The notes under the pieces: generated by a model
What the model saw: the letters and a program-made list of their open reading frames with translations, nothing else
Told to the model about the DNA's origin: nothing
The model's database searches: none
Translations under genes and position numbers: made by a program
Source of the DNA: Nicotiana tabacum
Lineage: Eukaryota; Streptophyta; Magnoliopsida; Solanales; Solanaceae
Reading direction: 5' to 3'
Length of the DNA: 64,000 nucleotides
Assembly: GCF_000715075.1 (NCBI RefSeq)
Contig: NC_134082.1
Span: forward strand, 142,650,948-142,714,947
Part shown: positions 33,815-45,606 of the stretch, piece by piece
How positions within the stretch are numbered: position 1 is the first letter of the stretch
Layout of the letters: every line of letters starts with the position of its first letter

Positions 33815-36266
33815 TGTCACGCCCCAAACTTGGGCCTGGATGTAACACGATACTCGGTACCTGACTACATGTGACCGAGCGAACCAACTGGCTGGCTGAA
33901 TCAACATGTGAAATCATAACATACTAAATGCAGAAGATAAACAAACACATGCTAATATATTGAAAGTCTGAATGATATAAATCAAAGTATGGAAATACTA
34001 ATACAAGTCTGAAAAATATCTTTAGCTAACACTGCTTAACACAAAAAGCTTGTGACTTTGTCTAATTGATACTCTAATCTATGAAGCCTCTAATTTCTAC
34101 TGAAAACACTGATTGTCTGAAAATGCTGAAGACTGTAGTAATGATAATGCCCTGAAAGAACTGGGGATCACCAAATAGCTGGTACAAGAATCCTAGCGCT
34201 TTGAATCATGAACCTATAAAATCATTATCTACATCGTGAAATGCAGGCCCCGGGAAAAAGTGACGTCAGTACATTTGAATTACACTGGTATGTAAAGCAA
34301 CTGAAAGAAAGAATTATAAATGCTGAAACTGAAACTAAACTGAAAACTGATAATTGATAATTGATAACTGAAATGATAACTATTGAAACTAAAACTGCAA
34401 TGATAACTGATAACTAATAATTGAACTGATAACTGGCAACTGAAATGATAACTGATAATTGAACTGAACAAAGGAATTAAGGATATGAATACTCCCTCTT
34501 CTAAATGATGAACAACCTATTTATCTGAATAAGCTATAGCCTCTGGCCCAATATATATGTGCACAAGCTACGGCCTCAGGCCCAAGTAAACGTATGCATA
34601 ACTACGACGTGAGGAACAAAAATGCATAAAGCATAAACTACGACCTCAGGCCCAAGTACGCATAAATCATATAAACTATGACCTCTGGCCCAAATACAAG
34701 TGTTCAACATTCAGGAATTTAAAATCAGAAACTGAGAATCATACTGCAATAGTTGAGAGTGAAATACTGAATCACATTGAGTTGCATGATACTGGAATAC
34801 TGGATCATACTGGGTTACATAATACTGGAATACTAAATGGGACTAGGCTGAGACATGTGTTCTTGAACTGATTATGAATACTAAATTTCAACTGTATATG
34901 GCATACTGAGTAATCTATACTAAGACTGGGGGCATCAAACCCAAGTCTATATTGAATACGCACTAAGCTCACAATGTTCAGAATGAAAGTCATGAGCGAG
35001 TTATGAAGCTAGGGAATAGAAGTTCTACAACTATTCAAGGAATTAGGCTTAACTATATTTTTGAGGCAATTAGTAACGTCATAAAAGAAACGTAGTGTAG
35101 GGAGAATCATTAACATTCCCAAACATAGAGAGTTAGCCTCACATACCTTAACTTCCCGCTCTTGAGTGTAATACAACATTCGCCAACCATTTCAACTTTA
35201 CTCTATATCAATACAAGTCAAAGATATTCCATATTAGCAATAATTCTCATGTTTTGGTCACCTAAGCATTTTATCAAACATTTGGTGATATAAAGATTCA
35301 TAGTCCTTATCAATGGTGTCTCTACACCCAATAACCCATTCTCTTGCTCTTAGATAAATTCTAAAGTCTCAAATGGTTATAATCAACATTATTCTTTATC
35401 ACCCATTAAGTAAACAACACCCTTAACCAATAATCAACAATCAACAACCCAAACCTATAATCGTTCATGCTTTTCTATCAAACCCATCAACTCATAGCTT
35501 ATGGACTAGAGTCTATAATCATTAATCCAATGATAGAATCAATTATAGGGTGAAGACATTACCTTTTTGAAGTTCAATCCCTTTGAATTCGAGTTCTAGG
35601 CTTCCTTCTCCCAATAGCGATGTCCCAATCAAATATCTAATGATATGGAGGGTTTACCCATGTTAATAAGATGTTGGAAAATTGAAATTAACTTAGAATC
35701 ACCATTAGAACTTACCTTGGATGGTGGAAGGACCCTTAAGGAGTTAGGTTTTTGAGAGTTTTACTTTCTAGAACAAGTTTTTGTGTTTTGGGGTTGTGGG
35801 GGATGAAATATGGCTTTAAAACGACCCCCCACGAGCGCGCCCGCACACCTGGAGACCTGCCCACGCAAAATAGCAATAACACTGCTTCAAAATTAGCGCG
35901 GTCGAGCTATGGGCGCGCTACCGGGCGCGTATATCGCATACCGTTCTGTAAGACATGCCTAACGTTTTGCACATAGATCTGTTCGAGATTAATAATATAT
36001 CGTAGGAAAGCTATTTTAAAGGCCTACAACTTTTGTGTTTTGAGTTTTCCTAAATTCCTTGCAAATTTTCACTAAAACCTAATGGAAGACAGACATTCTA
36101 CAAACTTAGTCGATTTTGTCAAATCTTATGCACCTTACTTTCCATCTTGATTTTGAAAAAACTATTTTCACCCATAATCATCCTGATGGAACTTAACATG
36201 TTCAAAATATAACCTTACTACTCCTTTAACTCATTCATACCTAAGCCGAATTTACAGGGTGTTACA
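33815..36266 (-). repeat. Element 3 5' LTR
   Basis: Starts TGTCACGCCCC, ends GGGTGTTACA, 2452 bp. Divergence from the other LTR is uneven: about 1 in 10 bases at the outer parts, but only about 1 in 100 in the middle block (35040-35570 versus 28700-29230), by eye. Confidence 0.88.
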
Positions 36267-37700
36267 TCCGCATCACAATATCCGGTTGATAGCGAATATT
36301 TTTTGCTCCTCATTCATCCTCTTTAACCATCTTCCCTTTAATCTCTTGATTCCTTGTTTCGCTTGAGCTTGGTTCTTCCCATGTTTAGACATGCCCGATT
36401 TTCGATGTGCCGTACGTCTCCGCGGCTCTAATCTATGGGCCCCTCGGCCTAACCTGAGCTAGCATCGAATCACATTGTCTTTTGTTATATGATTTTCAAC
36501 GTTCACCACCAACGTTTACAGGGTTAGGTTTTCACTCGCTCACCAACAACGAACCTTTGGTTTTCACTCGCTCACCAAGGAAACAAACAATGACACAACC
36601 TCTTGGACATATTGCCTCTCAAATTTTTTTTAGTCTCTCTTCTCTCTTTTGTGTACACAGTAAATATACTAAAAGTCAATTACAATGCTTATTAAGAGTA
36701 GAATAAAGAATTTATAGTTGGGTAGACAATTATATAGAAGGTTGGGTGAACTTTTCTTCTTTAGCTTCTCGTACTTATAGGGTTGGCTCCATATTGACCT
36801 TTGCATCACATCCTTGAGTCTTGTTCCTCATTTTCTTCCAATATTAAAGGGTTGAAAAGAAGCTGACATGAAAGAGTTATCAAACAGATAATCACCCCAA
36901 AACCTTAATTCTATGCTTTTATGAGAAATCCACATAATTCCTTGGTGAATGAATCGTGAAGCAGAAAGGAAATAAATAATTAGAATTTGTAAGGTACACA
37001 TTGGAAGAAGGAAAGATCGACTGCAGCTATAGAGATATTCGATCCTTACTCATTTCATGATCTTCTTCTCTCGAGCTTAATGTAAAAGATAAAATGGCTA
37101 AATTTACAAAAGTACTCTACATATACATCATTAAAGAAAACTATTGCACTTATTTAGCTACATAAGCCAACACTACATTAAGAATCTCACAACCAAACTT
37201 GCCAAAGCTTGAGATAAGAAAAATGTACGGAAATCTCGCTGCTGATATGCACCTAGAGCAATAAATATTCACATAGGCTACGATTTCATTGTGATCATTA
37301 GTCCAGGACTCCAGCACGTGCCCAGAGCACCAAGACACCGTCTTTTTTGCAGCAATGTAGGAAGTCCAAAGTCTGCAAAAGCACACTAATAATTTTATTA
37401 TTAGTCCAGGACTTCATCCGTTTGATAGCTCTTTCATGTCAGCTTCTCCTCAACCCCTTTAAGTCTTGGAGATACTCCATCCGTTCTTCTTCTTTTTTAT
37501 TAAGAGAATGAGTAAAATGTAGAGAGAATTTGGAGAAGACTCCCCTTTTTAGAGTTGTGGCTGTTGCAGAGCTATTTTAGTCTCCGCGCGATTTCATTTT
37601 TGGTTGCACCTGCTTATTGCAAGGTTGTTTTGGATTACACCTGTTACCTATTTTTCACACAAAGAACATTTTGCCAGTTTGAAACAGTGGTTGATTTTGT
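36267..37700. other. Flanking DNA with an inverted repeat
   Basis: No supported gene. A direct duplication of TTTTCACTCGCTCACCAA lies at about 36528 and 36560. An inverted repeat pair is described separately. The 78-codon reverse ORF at 37150-37386 (YVNIYCSRC block) matches no family I recognise. Confidence 0.45.
36844..37462. repeat. Inverted repeat pair (arms ~46 bp)
   Basis: Left arm 36844-36890 (TTAAAGGGTTGAAAAGAAGC ...) and right arm 37416-37462 (ends CAACCCCTTTAA) are reverse complements with about 85% identity by eye. They enclose about 525 bp. ATTAGTCCAGGACT also appears twice at about 37299 and 37400. No clear target duplication is seen. Confidence 0.6.
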
Positions 37701-39216
37701 GGCCTTGAATGTTTCGATCACTTGATGCTCGGCCCAACTTCTTTGATGATGATTTCAACTATAACTGGTTGTTTCCTGGATACCAATTGCATTTCTGGCC
37801 CCGGAGAATCCTTGGCTTTTCCAAAACTTTGCCATAACGGTTGGTCTCGTGGGACTTAACCCTTTTCAACTTTATTCTGCCTTTGTGGGCATTTCACGTC
37901 TGACTTCTTTCTTCCAATTTTAACTTCAGAGAATTGGGGTACCCTAGCTTTTCAACCTTGCCAAGACGTTTAGCCACGCGGGACTTAGAGCTCGTTTGGC
38001 TTAGCTGATTTAGAGTAGCTGATAAGCATTAGGTGCTGAAGCTGATTTAAAAAATAAGCTGTTACGTGTTTGGATAAAAGTGCTGAAATTAATAATAAGC
38101 AGTTGAAGAACTAGGTATCGAAGAGTTTTGTTTTAAAAAGGAGAATTTTTGGGATATAATAGTAAATATTTTGGTCAAATCTAAAGTGCTTATAAGCTTA
38201 AATTTGATAAGTTGAGGGAGATCAACTTATGACTTTTGACTTATTTTTGGCTTATAAGCACTTTTAATTTTACCAAACGCGTAGATAAGCCAAAAAGTGC
38301 TTATAAGCCAGTTTGACCAGCTTATATGCTTAGATAAACACCCTCTTAACCTTTTTTCACTTTATTTTGCCTTCGTAGTCCTTTCAATTTGATTTCCTTC
38401 TTTCGACAGTTTTTGATTTCAAAACATCAGTCGTCATGGCCGGTCGGGGTCGACTTGATGCCCCTGCCGAAGCTGGATACCTTTTTGCACATTAGCTTAT
38501 ATCAAATGAAGAATTCTGTAAATCAGTCTTACTATCTCTTCTTTGCCTTAGTCTTTGGAACAAATTTAGACCGAAAGTGATTCAAAGAAAAGCAAACAAT
38601 GGAATGAAAAATGAGTTTAAACAAGAGGTGTCCCTTGCGGGGAAGGGAAAAAAGGACTTATCTGGAGTACATGCGGATTTCAATGAACATGACATGCCTT
38701 TTGAACTGGATGCCTGATTTGTGTCAATCGTTCGACTCTTAGAAATTCATCACATCTGTTTGCTTGCCCAAGAGTGCGTCGATGCCAATGGCTGTGGGGA
38801 TCCCCTTTTCGATCAATGGCGCCCTTTGTAGGTTTTCACCAATTGACCTCTCTCATTTCTCTTCTCACCATCGCCTTATAGTTTTCTTTGCGAGTTTTTA
38901 CTAACAAGACTCTCTCATTTAATTTCTTTACTTGTCGTTGCCTTACGGTGCTCGTGAGGGTTTTCACCAACAAGACTCTTTTAATTCTCTCATTTGGTTG
39001 TATCAGATCCAAGTGACTGTATCCTCCAATTCTTGAACTTTCTTGCCGATTGATTGGAAGGATTTGAGTAAAAGGTGTTTGGATGAATTTACAACTTTGG
39101 AATCTTATAAGCGAAACCATCGCCGAACCATTGTATCATCTGCCCTGGTTTCAACTTTTGGGGGAATGCAGATTTTTGTTTTGGTATGATTGAACCCTAG
39201 AGAGAGGCTGCGTCTG
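37700..39216 (-). repeat. Ogre-type 3' UTR fragment, reverse strand
   Basis: 38840-39000 is the reverse complement of the AATGAGAGAGTCTTAT repeats in the element 1 3' UTR. 37800-37990 has two diverged tandem units ending CGGGACTTA. No coding sequence survives. A MITE interrupts it. Confidence 0.6.
37988..38345. mobile_element. Tourist-like MITE (PIF/Harbinger type), 358 bp
   Basis: Starts GAGCTCGTTTGGC and ends AAACACCCTC, with imperfect terminal inverted repeats. It is flanked by TTA on both sides (37985-37987, 38346-38348). The empty site is visible nearby: the sister repeat at about 37850-37885 reads GGGACTTAACCCTTTTC without an insert. Internally rich in TTATAAGC words and non-coding. 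Confidence 0.78.
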
Positions 39217-40331
39217 TTACATCCCGTAAGTTTAACAGCCTTGATACCGTTAGATACATTTTGATATGGTATTTATTTTGAGTGGAAAATATATTGTAGA
39301 AAAAAATTTGAAAAATATTATTTTATATAGTTATTAATATTACTACTTCCGAATATGTTTTAAATTATGCACATAATATAAGAAAGTTTATGAGATTTTC
39401 TTTATTGTAAAGATAGAAATATTTTTTCACAAGTAAAGAAGGTTATCTTTTTACTATTTTAAGAATTAAGTGTATGAAAATTTGTACTCTTTATATGAGA
39501 TTTGCAAAATTAGAAGTTGAGAAAACATATGTATTTTTACATGGATGTTTTAATGAAATTATAGTGTATCTATTAATTTTATATGATACCACATGAAGAT
39601 GATAGTAAGGTTTATAAAGTGTGTTAAAAGTGAGTAGTAATTTTATGTAATTTGAGATAATTCTTAATTATGTGGGTAAATTGATAATTATCTAAAATGG
39701 TTGGGACAGGAGCATCATGTGGCAGTGATATGTGATATATTAAAGTGACTATTAAATAACTTTGATAAGGTAGCTTTATTTCACTGCTTGATAATCACAA
39801 ACTGGACGCTCACCCCATGGATGCCTAATTGAAACTAGCTTTTTAATTTGTTCAATCTCCTATATTCCTCAAAACATGCTTTGAATTAGACCAGCTTCAA
39901 ATGATCTCTCTCCACTCCAACTAAATCAATATGAGGAAAGACTAACTTCGAAATTTTGGAGCTTGAAAAATCTTGGTTCCTTGGTCTACTTTGCCTTGAA
40001 CTGGTTGGCCTTAAAAAGCTTCACCAATACACATCTTGAAACAGAGAGTTGTGTGTTTCCTCAACTTGAGTTTTATTTCCCAAAGTTATTACGTATAGAA
40101 TAATATTAACAATCAAGTGAATGTGGTGATGCATGATTTAAAACTATACCAATGAAATATGGAGAGAGCTAATTAGCTGATCCTCTCTTCAGTCGTTCTC
40201 ATACTTTTGAGCCAGTTTGTTCTTCGATGAAGATATGTTGTTTCCTTTTTCAATTTCTCATTGCCAAAAGATGAGTTACGTGACCTTCTGATAATTCCCT
40301 AGTAGACAACACCACCTTTTATCTCATTGGA
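39217..40331 (+). repeat. Possible truncated Del/Tekay LTR and unassigned DNA
   Basis: TGTTACATCCCGTAAGTTT at about 39217 looks like a chromovirus LTR start. AT-rich sequence follows to about 39800, then unassigned sequence to 40331. No LTR end, PBS or partner copy is visible. Confidence 0.35.
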
Positions 40332-41029
40332 TATAACGACCCGATCGGTCGTTCCGAGAGTTTAGTCTTATTTCCCCCATTTCTTCTTCATTTGTGTGGT
40401 TCAACTCGTTTATGTTGTGTTGGGTTGGTTGGTTCGGGTTCGAAATGATTGTAGAGAGAAATGAGACACTTAGTCTCTTAAGTTGATTATAAAGTTGGTA
40501 AAGTCAATCGGAAGTTGACTTGTGAGTAAATGATCTCAGAACTTGGTTTTAATGGTTCAGATAGCTTCGTGAGGTGATTTGGGACTTAGGAGCATGATCA
40601 GAATGTATTTTGGAGATCCGGGGTAGATTTAGGCTTGAATTGGCGAAATTAGAATTTTGGCGTTTTTCAGTTTGTAGTGAAATTTTTTATATAGGGGCCG
40701 GAATGAAATTACAAAAATTGGAGTAGGTCCATTATGTCATTTGGGACGTGTGTGCAAAATTTTAGGTCATTCAGGCGAGGTTTGATAGATTTTTTTATTG
40801 AAAGCAGATCGAATTTGGAAGTTTTAAAATTCTTAGGCTTGCATCCTATGGTGATTTGATGTTATTTTGAGTGTTCCGAATGTTGGAATAAGTTTCAATG
40901 ATGTTATGAGATATGTTGGCATGTTTGGTTGAGGCCCCGAGGGCCTCGGGTGAGTTTCGGGTGGTTCGCGGATCAAATTCTTATTTTTGGGAAGTTGCAG
41001 ATGTTCTGGTTTTTGTTGCAGAAGAATTT

Positions 41030-41350
41030 CTTCTTCGCGTTCGCAAAGAAGAGCTGGGTCTAGAGGAGAAAATGTTCATCGCGTTCGCGAGCCTGGGGCC
41101 GCGTTCACGTAGGTGTGGATTTCAGTGAATTGCGAACACGTGAGAGGAGTCGTGTTCGCGTAGGGAAAATAGAGTAGTTGGGACCCCAGGAGTTTTGTGC
41201 ATCGCGTTCGCGTAGGTAAGGTCGCGTTCGCGTAGGCTTGAGCAGCTAAGGCTTCGCGTTCGTGTGTAGGATTTCGCATTCCCAAAAGAGCAATAATTGG
41301 TCTGTGATTTTTGTGCTTCATGAACGCGGGGCTTGGGCCGCATTCGCAAA
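41030..41350. repeat. GC-rich motif cluster (TTCGCGTTCGCG type)
   Basis: At least eight irregularly spaced copies of TTCGCG or CGCGTTCGCGTAGG words in otherwise AT-rich LTR DNA. Similar clusters with other words occur at 21150-21500 and 44640-44890. Confidence 0.65.
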
Positions 41351-42535
41351 GAAGGAAATTATACCTGGGCAGAATGTTTAAATAGCCATCTTCGCGATTT
41401 TTAGGTCATTTCTCACCATTATTGGCAGATTTTGAATCTTTTTTATAGGGATTGAAGAGGGATTCAAAGAGAAACACTTGGAGGTAAGATTTTTGAACTC
41501 AATACTTGATTCTATGGTGATTCTCAACTGATTAGACATGAAATTAGTGGGATTTAAAGCCTAAAATTAGGGAATTAGGGCTTGAAATTGGAGAGTGTAA
41601 ATTGGGGATTTGAGGGGCCATTTGAGGTCCGATTTTGATGTTCTTGGTATGTATGGACTCGTGGGAGGATAAGAATTCTATTGATGTGAATTTTATCTGA
41701 TTCCTAGATGTGGGCGGGGGGTCGAGTTTAACCAATTTCGGAATTTTTGATGTAATTTAATTATTTTCGCGTGGGCTTTGTTACCTTAGCATATATTGAT
41801 GTTATGGTTCTGATTTTGGTTAGAGACAGAGCATTTGGAGGTCGTATTAAGAAGCAAGGGCATCGCGGGCTAGGGTTTTGCTTGGCTTAAGGTAAGTAAC
41901 TCTTCCAAACTTGGTTCTGAGGGTTCGAAACCCCGAACTATGTGTTCTATGATTATTATTGAGGTGACGCAAATTCCAAGTGACGGGCGTGTGGATGTGC
42001 ACCGTGGGAATTGCAGCCTGGATCATTCCATGGCACTGCTTAGTGATTCTTTCTTGCTGATATCTGTGTTGTAATTATGTGATTAAGTTAATGAGCTGCA
42101 AATCATGCTAATTATCATGTTAAGGCTTCACACCAATACCGTTGAGACCCGAGAGGTCGTTTCTTGCTGTCATATTATTAGCTTCATTGATATTTTGTAC
42201 TCAGTCCTGTTCATGCATATTATATTATGCCTAAGTCTTGATTATTGTTATTTGACACATCATATTAGTTCGGGTTAGTATCATGACATTTTGAACCCAT
42301 GTGTGTGAGACTGGAGAATAATGACTGAGTGAGGCCGAGAGCTTGATATTGAGTGACAGTATGGGATGGGGCTACATGCCATAGCGAGATATTGAATATG
42401 CTTTCGTTGGCTTGTTATAGCGCTTGGGCTAAGAGAAGCCCCTCCGGAGTCTTTACACCCCTAGTGAGCGCAGTTGATATTATTGAGGGATGGATCTTCC
42501 CTGGATATGGATCTTGTCCGAAGTACTTATTTTCT

Positions 42536-42830
42536 GGAGATGGATCTTCTCCATGATGGCTGGTTTGGCCTGTTCCTTGGTACTGGAAACTATTATTCTG
42601 TGATGTGTATATATTTTGGGATGGATCTTCCCTGGGCCTTGTGAACCATATACAGTACCGAGTGGTTGTGAGGTTGTTATTGTCATCATCTGGAGATGGA
42701 TCTTCTCTATAGGATGGAATAGCCTCCCTTAGTACTGAGTGACTGTTGTTAGAGATGTATATATTCCGGGATGGATCTTCCCTAGGCCGTACGAGCAATA
42801 TACAGTACTGAGTGGACGAGCATTTTAGAT
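42536..42830 (+). repeat. Tandem repeat in LTR, ~150 bp unit, two copies
   Basis: GAGATGGATCTTCTC starts at about 42536 and 42692; GGGATGGATCTTCCC at 42618 and 42768; each pair is followed by ATATACAGTAC and GAGTG blocks. A single extra GGGATGGATCTTCC lies at 42487. Confidence 0.75.
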
Positions 42831-43475
42831 TGTGGGCACATGAGGCACTCAGCATGGTGCATTTTATACAGCATGTGCATTGACATGTAGATGTAGCAGA
42901 GCTACACTTCTTTACCTTGTTCATACTTGCTCTGTTTTACTGTTCAAGCTATTTTATTTAACTGAAAGCATGCCTACGTTTCTGTACATTATTTCTATTA
43001 TCCTTGAGGAGGTTGAGTTCGTCACTACCTATCAGTCCAAAGGTTGGACTTGTTACTTATTGAGTTGGTGTACTCACGTTACCCCCTGCACATCGTGTGC
43101 AGATTCAGGCACTTTGGATCTAGTAGCGGATTGTTGATCAAGGCTGCTGACTTAGGAGATTATTGAGGTATCTGCACGACGTTCGCAGGCCTTAGCTCTC
43201 CACCTTACTTCCAGTTGTATTTCAGTTGTTCCCATAGACATTATATTAGACTATGTATTTTTCTTTAAACGCTCATGCACTCAGTGATACCCCGGTTTTG
43301 GGCTGGTTTGTATTTATTCTTGAAATTTTCTTATGTTTAAAATAGTTCTTTAACTGTTAAAAGCTTCCGTAAATGTTTTCAAACTTATTGTTATCGTGTT
43401 GATTGTTGAGTTGAGGCCGACCTAGTTTCACGATAGGCGCCATTACGACGGGTTGGGTTTTGGGTCGTGACAAGT

Positions 43476-43487
43476 TGGTATCAAAGC
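43476..43487 (+). other. Primer binding site of element 4
   Basis: TGGTATCAAAGC, a one-base variant of the initiator-Met tRNA PBS TGGTATCAGAGC, lies three bases after the LTR end. Confidence 0.8.
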
Positions 43488-44516
43488 TTAGGTTAAATAG
43501 GTCTCAAGAGTTATGAGCGGGTTTAGTAGAGTCTCGTGGATTGGTACAGAGGCGTCTGCACTTATCTTTGAGAGACTGCCGAACCTTTAGGAAATAAACT
43601 TCACATTCTTGAATTCCAATCGTGTGACATTGATTCACCTTAAATCTTAACTCCATGAATTCCTTCCACACATCGTGTGCGCGCATGAGCACTTAGTATT
43701 AGTTGTGCATCGACGGCTCGTGATTCCCTGATCGAACGACAAGATATGATTTCTGTGTGTTGATGTTGGGCCAGTCTGGAGGACTTGAGGCCAGGTTTTT
43801 GCCTATAGCTTGAGCACTGAGGCTGTGGGAATGTGCTTCTTGATTTATATATTTGGTAGTGTCCCTATTAGTGGAAGTGATGACGGGATGGCTATGTGAT
43901 GAGTATGATGTGACTGCGATATGTGTTCATAGGATTTGAATGTGACGAGAAGGGTTTGCTTGAGGATACAAAGAACTATTGGGTACTTGTTTTCCATCTT
44001 GATTTGATGTATAGCCCCGAGTTATGGGTGTGTGAAGGACCTTTTCATGTGGTCTAGTTGGGGAATGAAGTAGATTTCATGTTACGATATGAGTTCTGAC
44101 TCAGGAAGATTTGGTGATTGCGTGATGTTTATTACAGTGGAAGGGTATAAAGAGAAGTTAGTTTGAGGCGGAGTAGGTAGGTTATCTCCTGCGGAGTGTT
44201 CTAAAGTGGTGTGAACCCTATGTTGTTTGTTGAAAGTCCTCTTTTACCAGTGAATTATATGTGCTACAGTTAGAGTGTGGATTGCGTATGCGAGTTGTCT
44301 TGACTGTTGCGAGGGTGAATGCGAGATTTGCAGATAATTTGAAGTACTAGATGGTTTGTGTTGCACGAGCTTATGAAGGATTTAGTTAAACCTCACTATG
44401 GTATTATGGCAGTAGTAGGGTATGGGAATTGTGAGTTCTGTGTGTTTTGACCTATAGCTTTGAGCCAAGTGGGGGAGTCCGCTATAGATTAGTTGATGGC
44501 ATGGTTCTGTGTTGTA
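43488..44516 (+). other. Element 4 leader and internal DNA without ORFs
   Basis: About 1 kb after the PBS. A chromovirus-type leader block (GGTACAGAGGCGTCTGCACT) is at 43540-43560. No gag frame can be read; a non-autonomous or heavily decayed element is likely. Confidence 0.55.
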
Positions 44517-45606
44517 TTGTTAAAATAAGAATAGGTGGGATAAACTTACCTCAAGATGCTAGGTGGAAGTCTTCTCTCAAATACTCCCAAAATCGCCAAT
44601 GCAGGAGTGAAAATTGGTAAATGTGACTTAGAACCCGTATTAAATGAAGCTCACTGCTTCAGCGATTTCTGCATCTGCGGTCCCGCATCTGCAAGAAATT
44701 GGGCACATCTATGGAACTGGCCAAGCGGGCTATGACCACTTCTACGGTCTTGAAGCCGCTTCTGCGGAGCCGCTTCTGCGGTTTGGGGGCCACTTCTGCG
44801 ATTCTGGGCCTGGCCTACCTTGGTCGGATTTGCGATAGTCGGACTGCTTTTGTTGTCTCACACCTGCGGTCGACCAACTACAGGTGCAGTTATGACAGAA
44901 GTAGATACTTCAGCACTTCTCAACATTTCCAACTTCACTCGAGCCTCGTCCAATTGATGCTCGGGGCTCCCGGTCCCTGCCTGAACATACCGATAAGTCT
45001 GAAATCATAAAATAGTCCTACTCGAACCTTCAGAACACTCGAAACAACGCTAAATCTAGGAATCACCCCCTAAAACCAATTAAATCAAACTTATGAACTT
45101 CAAGTTCTTAATTTTCCTCTAACGAGCCTAAACGCCCTTAAACTACTCGGATTGACACCAAATTTTGTGGGCAAGTCTTAAATCATATTTTGAACCTATA
45201 CTAGGTTCTGGAACCAACCTACGAGCCTTATATCAACGTGATCCATCGTTAGTTAGTTTCTTTAAATCCTTAGAATTTCAGTTTAACAATTTCTAATAAA
45301 AAATCATTACTTGGGCTAGGGAACTCGTAATTCGATTCTGAGTATGCACCCATGTCCCATATTTCCCTATGGACCCTCTGGAACCGTCAAAACACGAATC
45401 CGAGTCTTTACTCAAAATGTTGATTAAAGTCAAACTTATCATGTTAAGAAAATCCTAAGGAATCAAATGAGCATATTTCAACCCAAATTCTTCCAATTCC
45501 CGAACCAATGATCCCCGCGGGTCGTAAATTAGTTAAAGAAAGTGCAGGAAGTTTTATTTAGGTGGACGGGATTCTAAAAGGCAAAACGACCAGTCAGGTC
45601 ATTACA
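44517..45606 (-). repeat. Truncated chromovirus-type LTR, reverse strand
   Basis: Read on the reverse strand from 45606, it starts TGTAATGACCTGACTGG, a close relative of the LTR start at 40332, with the same hairpin (AATGACC/GGTCGTT with a G-T pair). It contains a CTTCTGCGG-type GC-rich cluster at 44640-44890. The other end at about 44517 is not an LTR end. Confidence 0.6.

Larger units (their letters stand above)
40332..43472 (+). repeat. Chromovirus-type 5' LTR (element 4)
   Basis: Starts TATAACGACCCGATCGG (expected TG mutated to TA) and ends GGGTCGTGACA, 3141 bp, followed by a PBS. The 5' end forms a 7 bp hairpin (AACGACC/GGTCGTT). A GC-rich array of CGCGTTCGCGTAGG-type words lies at 41030-41350, and a two-unit tandem repeat at 42536-42830. 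Confidence 0.8.

Noticed and set aside
33433..33917. Overlapping + and - frames of 123 and 148 codons before the element 3 PBS
   Set aside because: Mutually overlapping, partly inside the LTR, and without gag-like motifs.
37150..37386. Possible host gene exon (78-codon reverse frame)
   Set aside because: No recognisable domain, no splice context and no neighbouring exon; it lies within an inverted-repeat unit.
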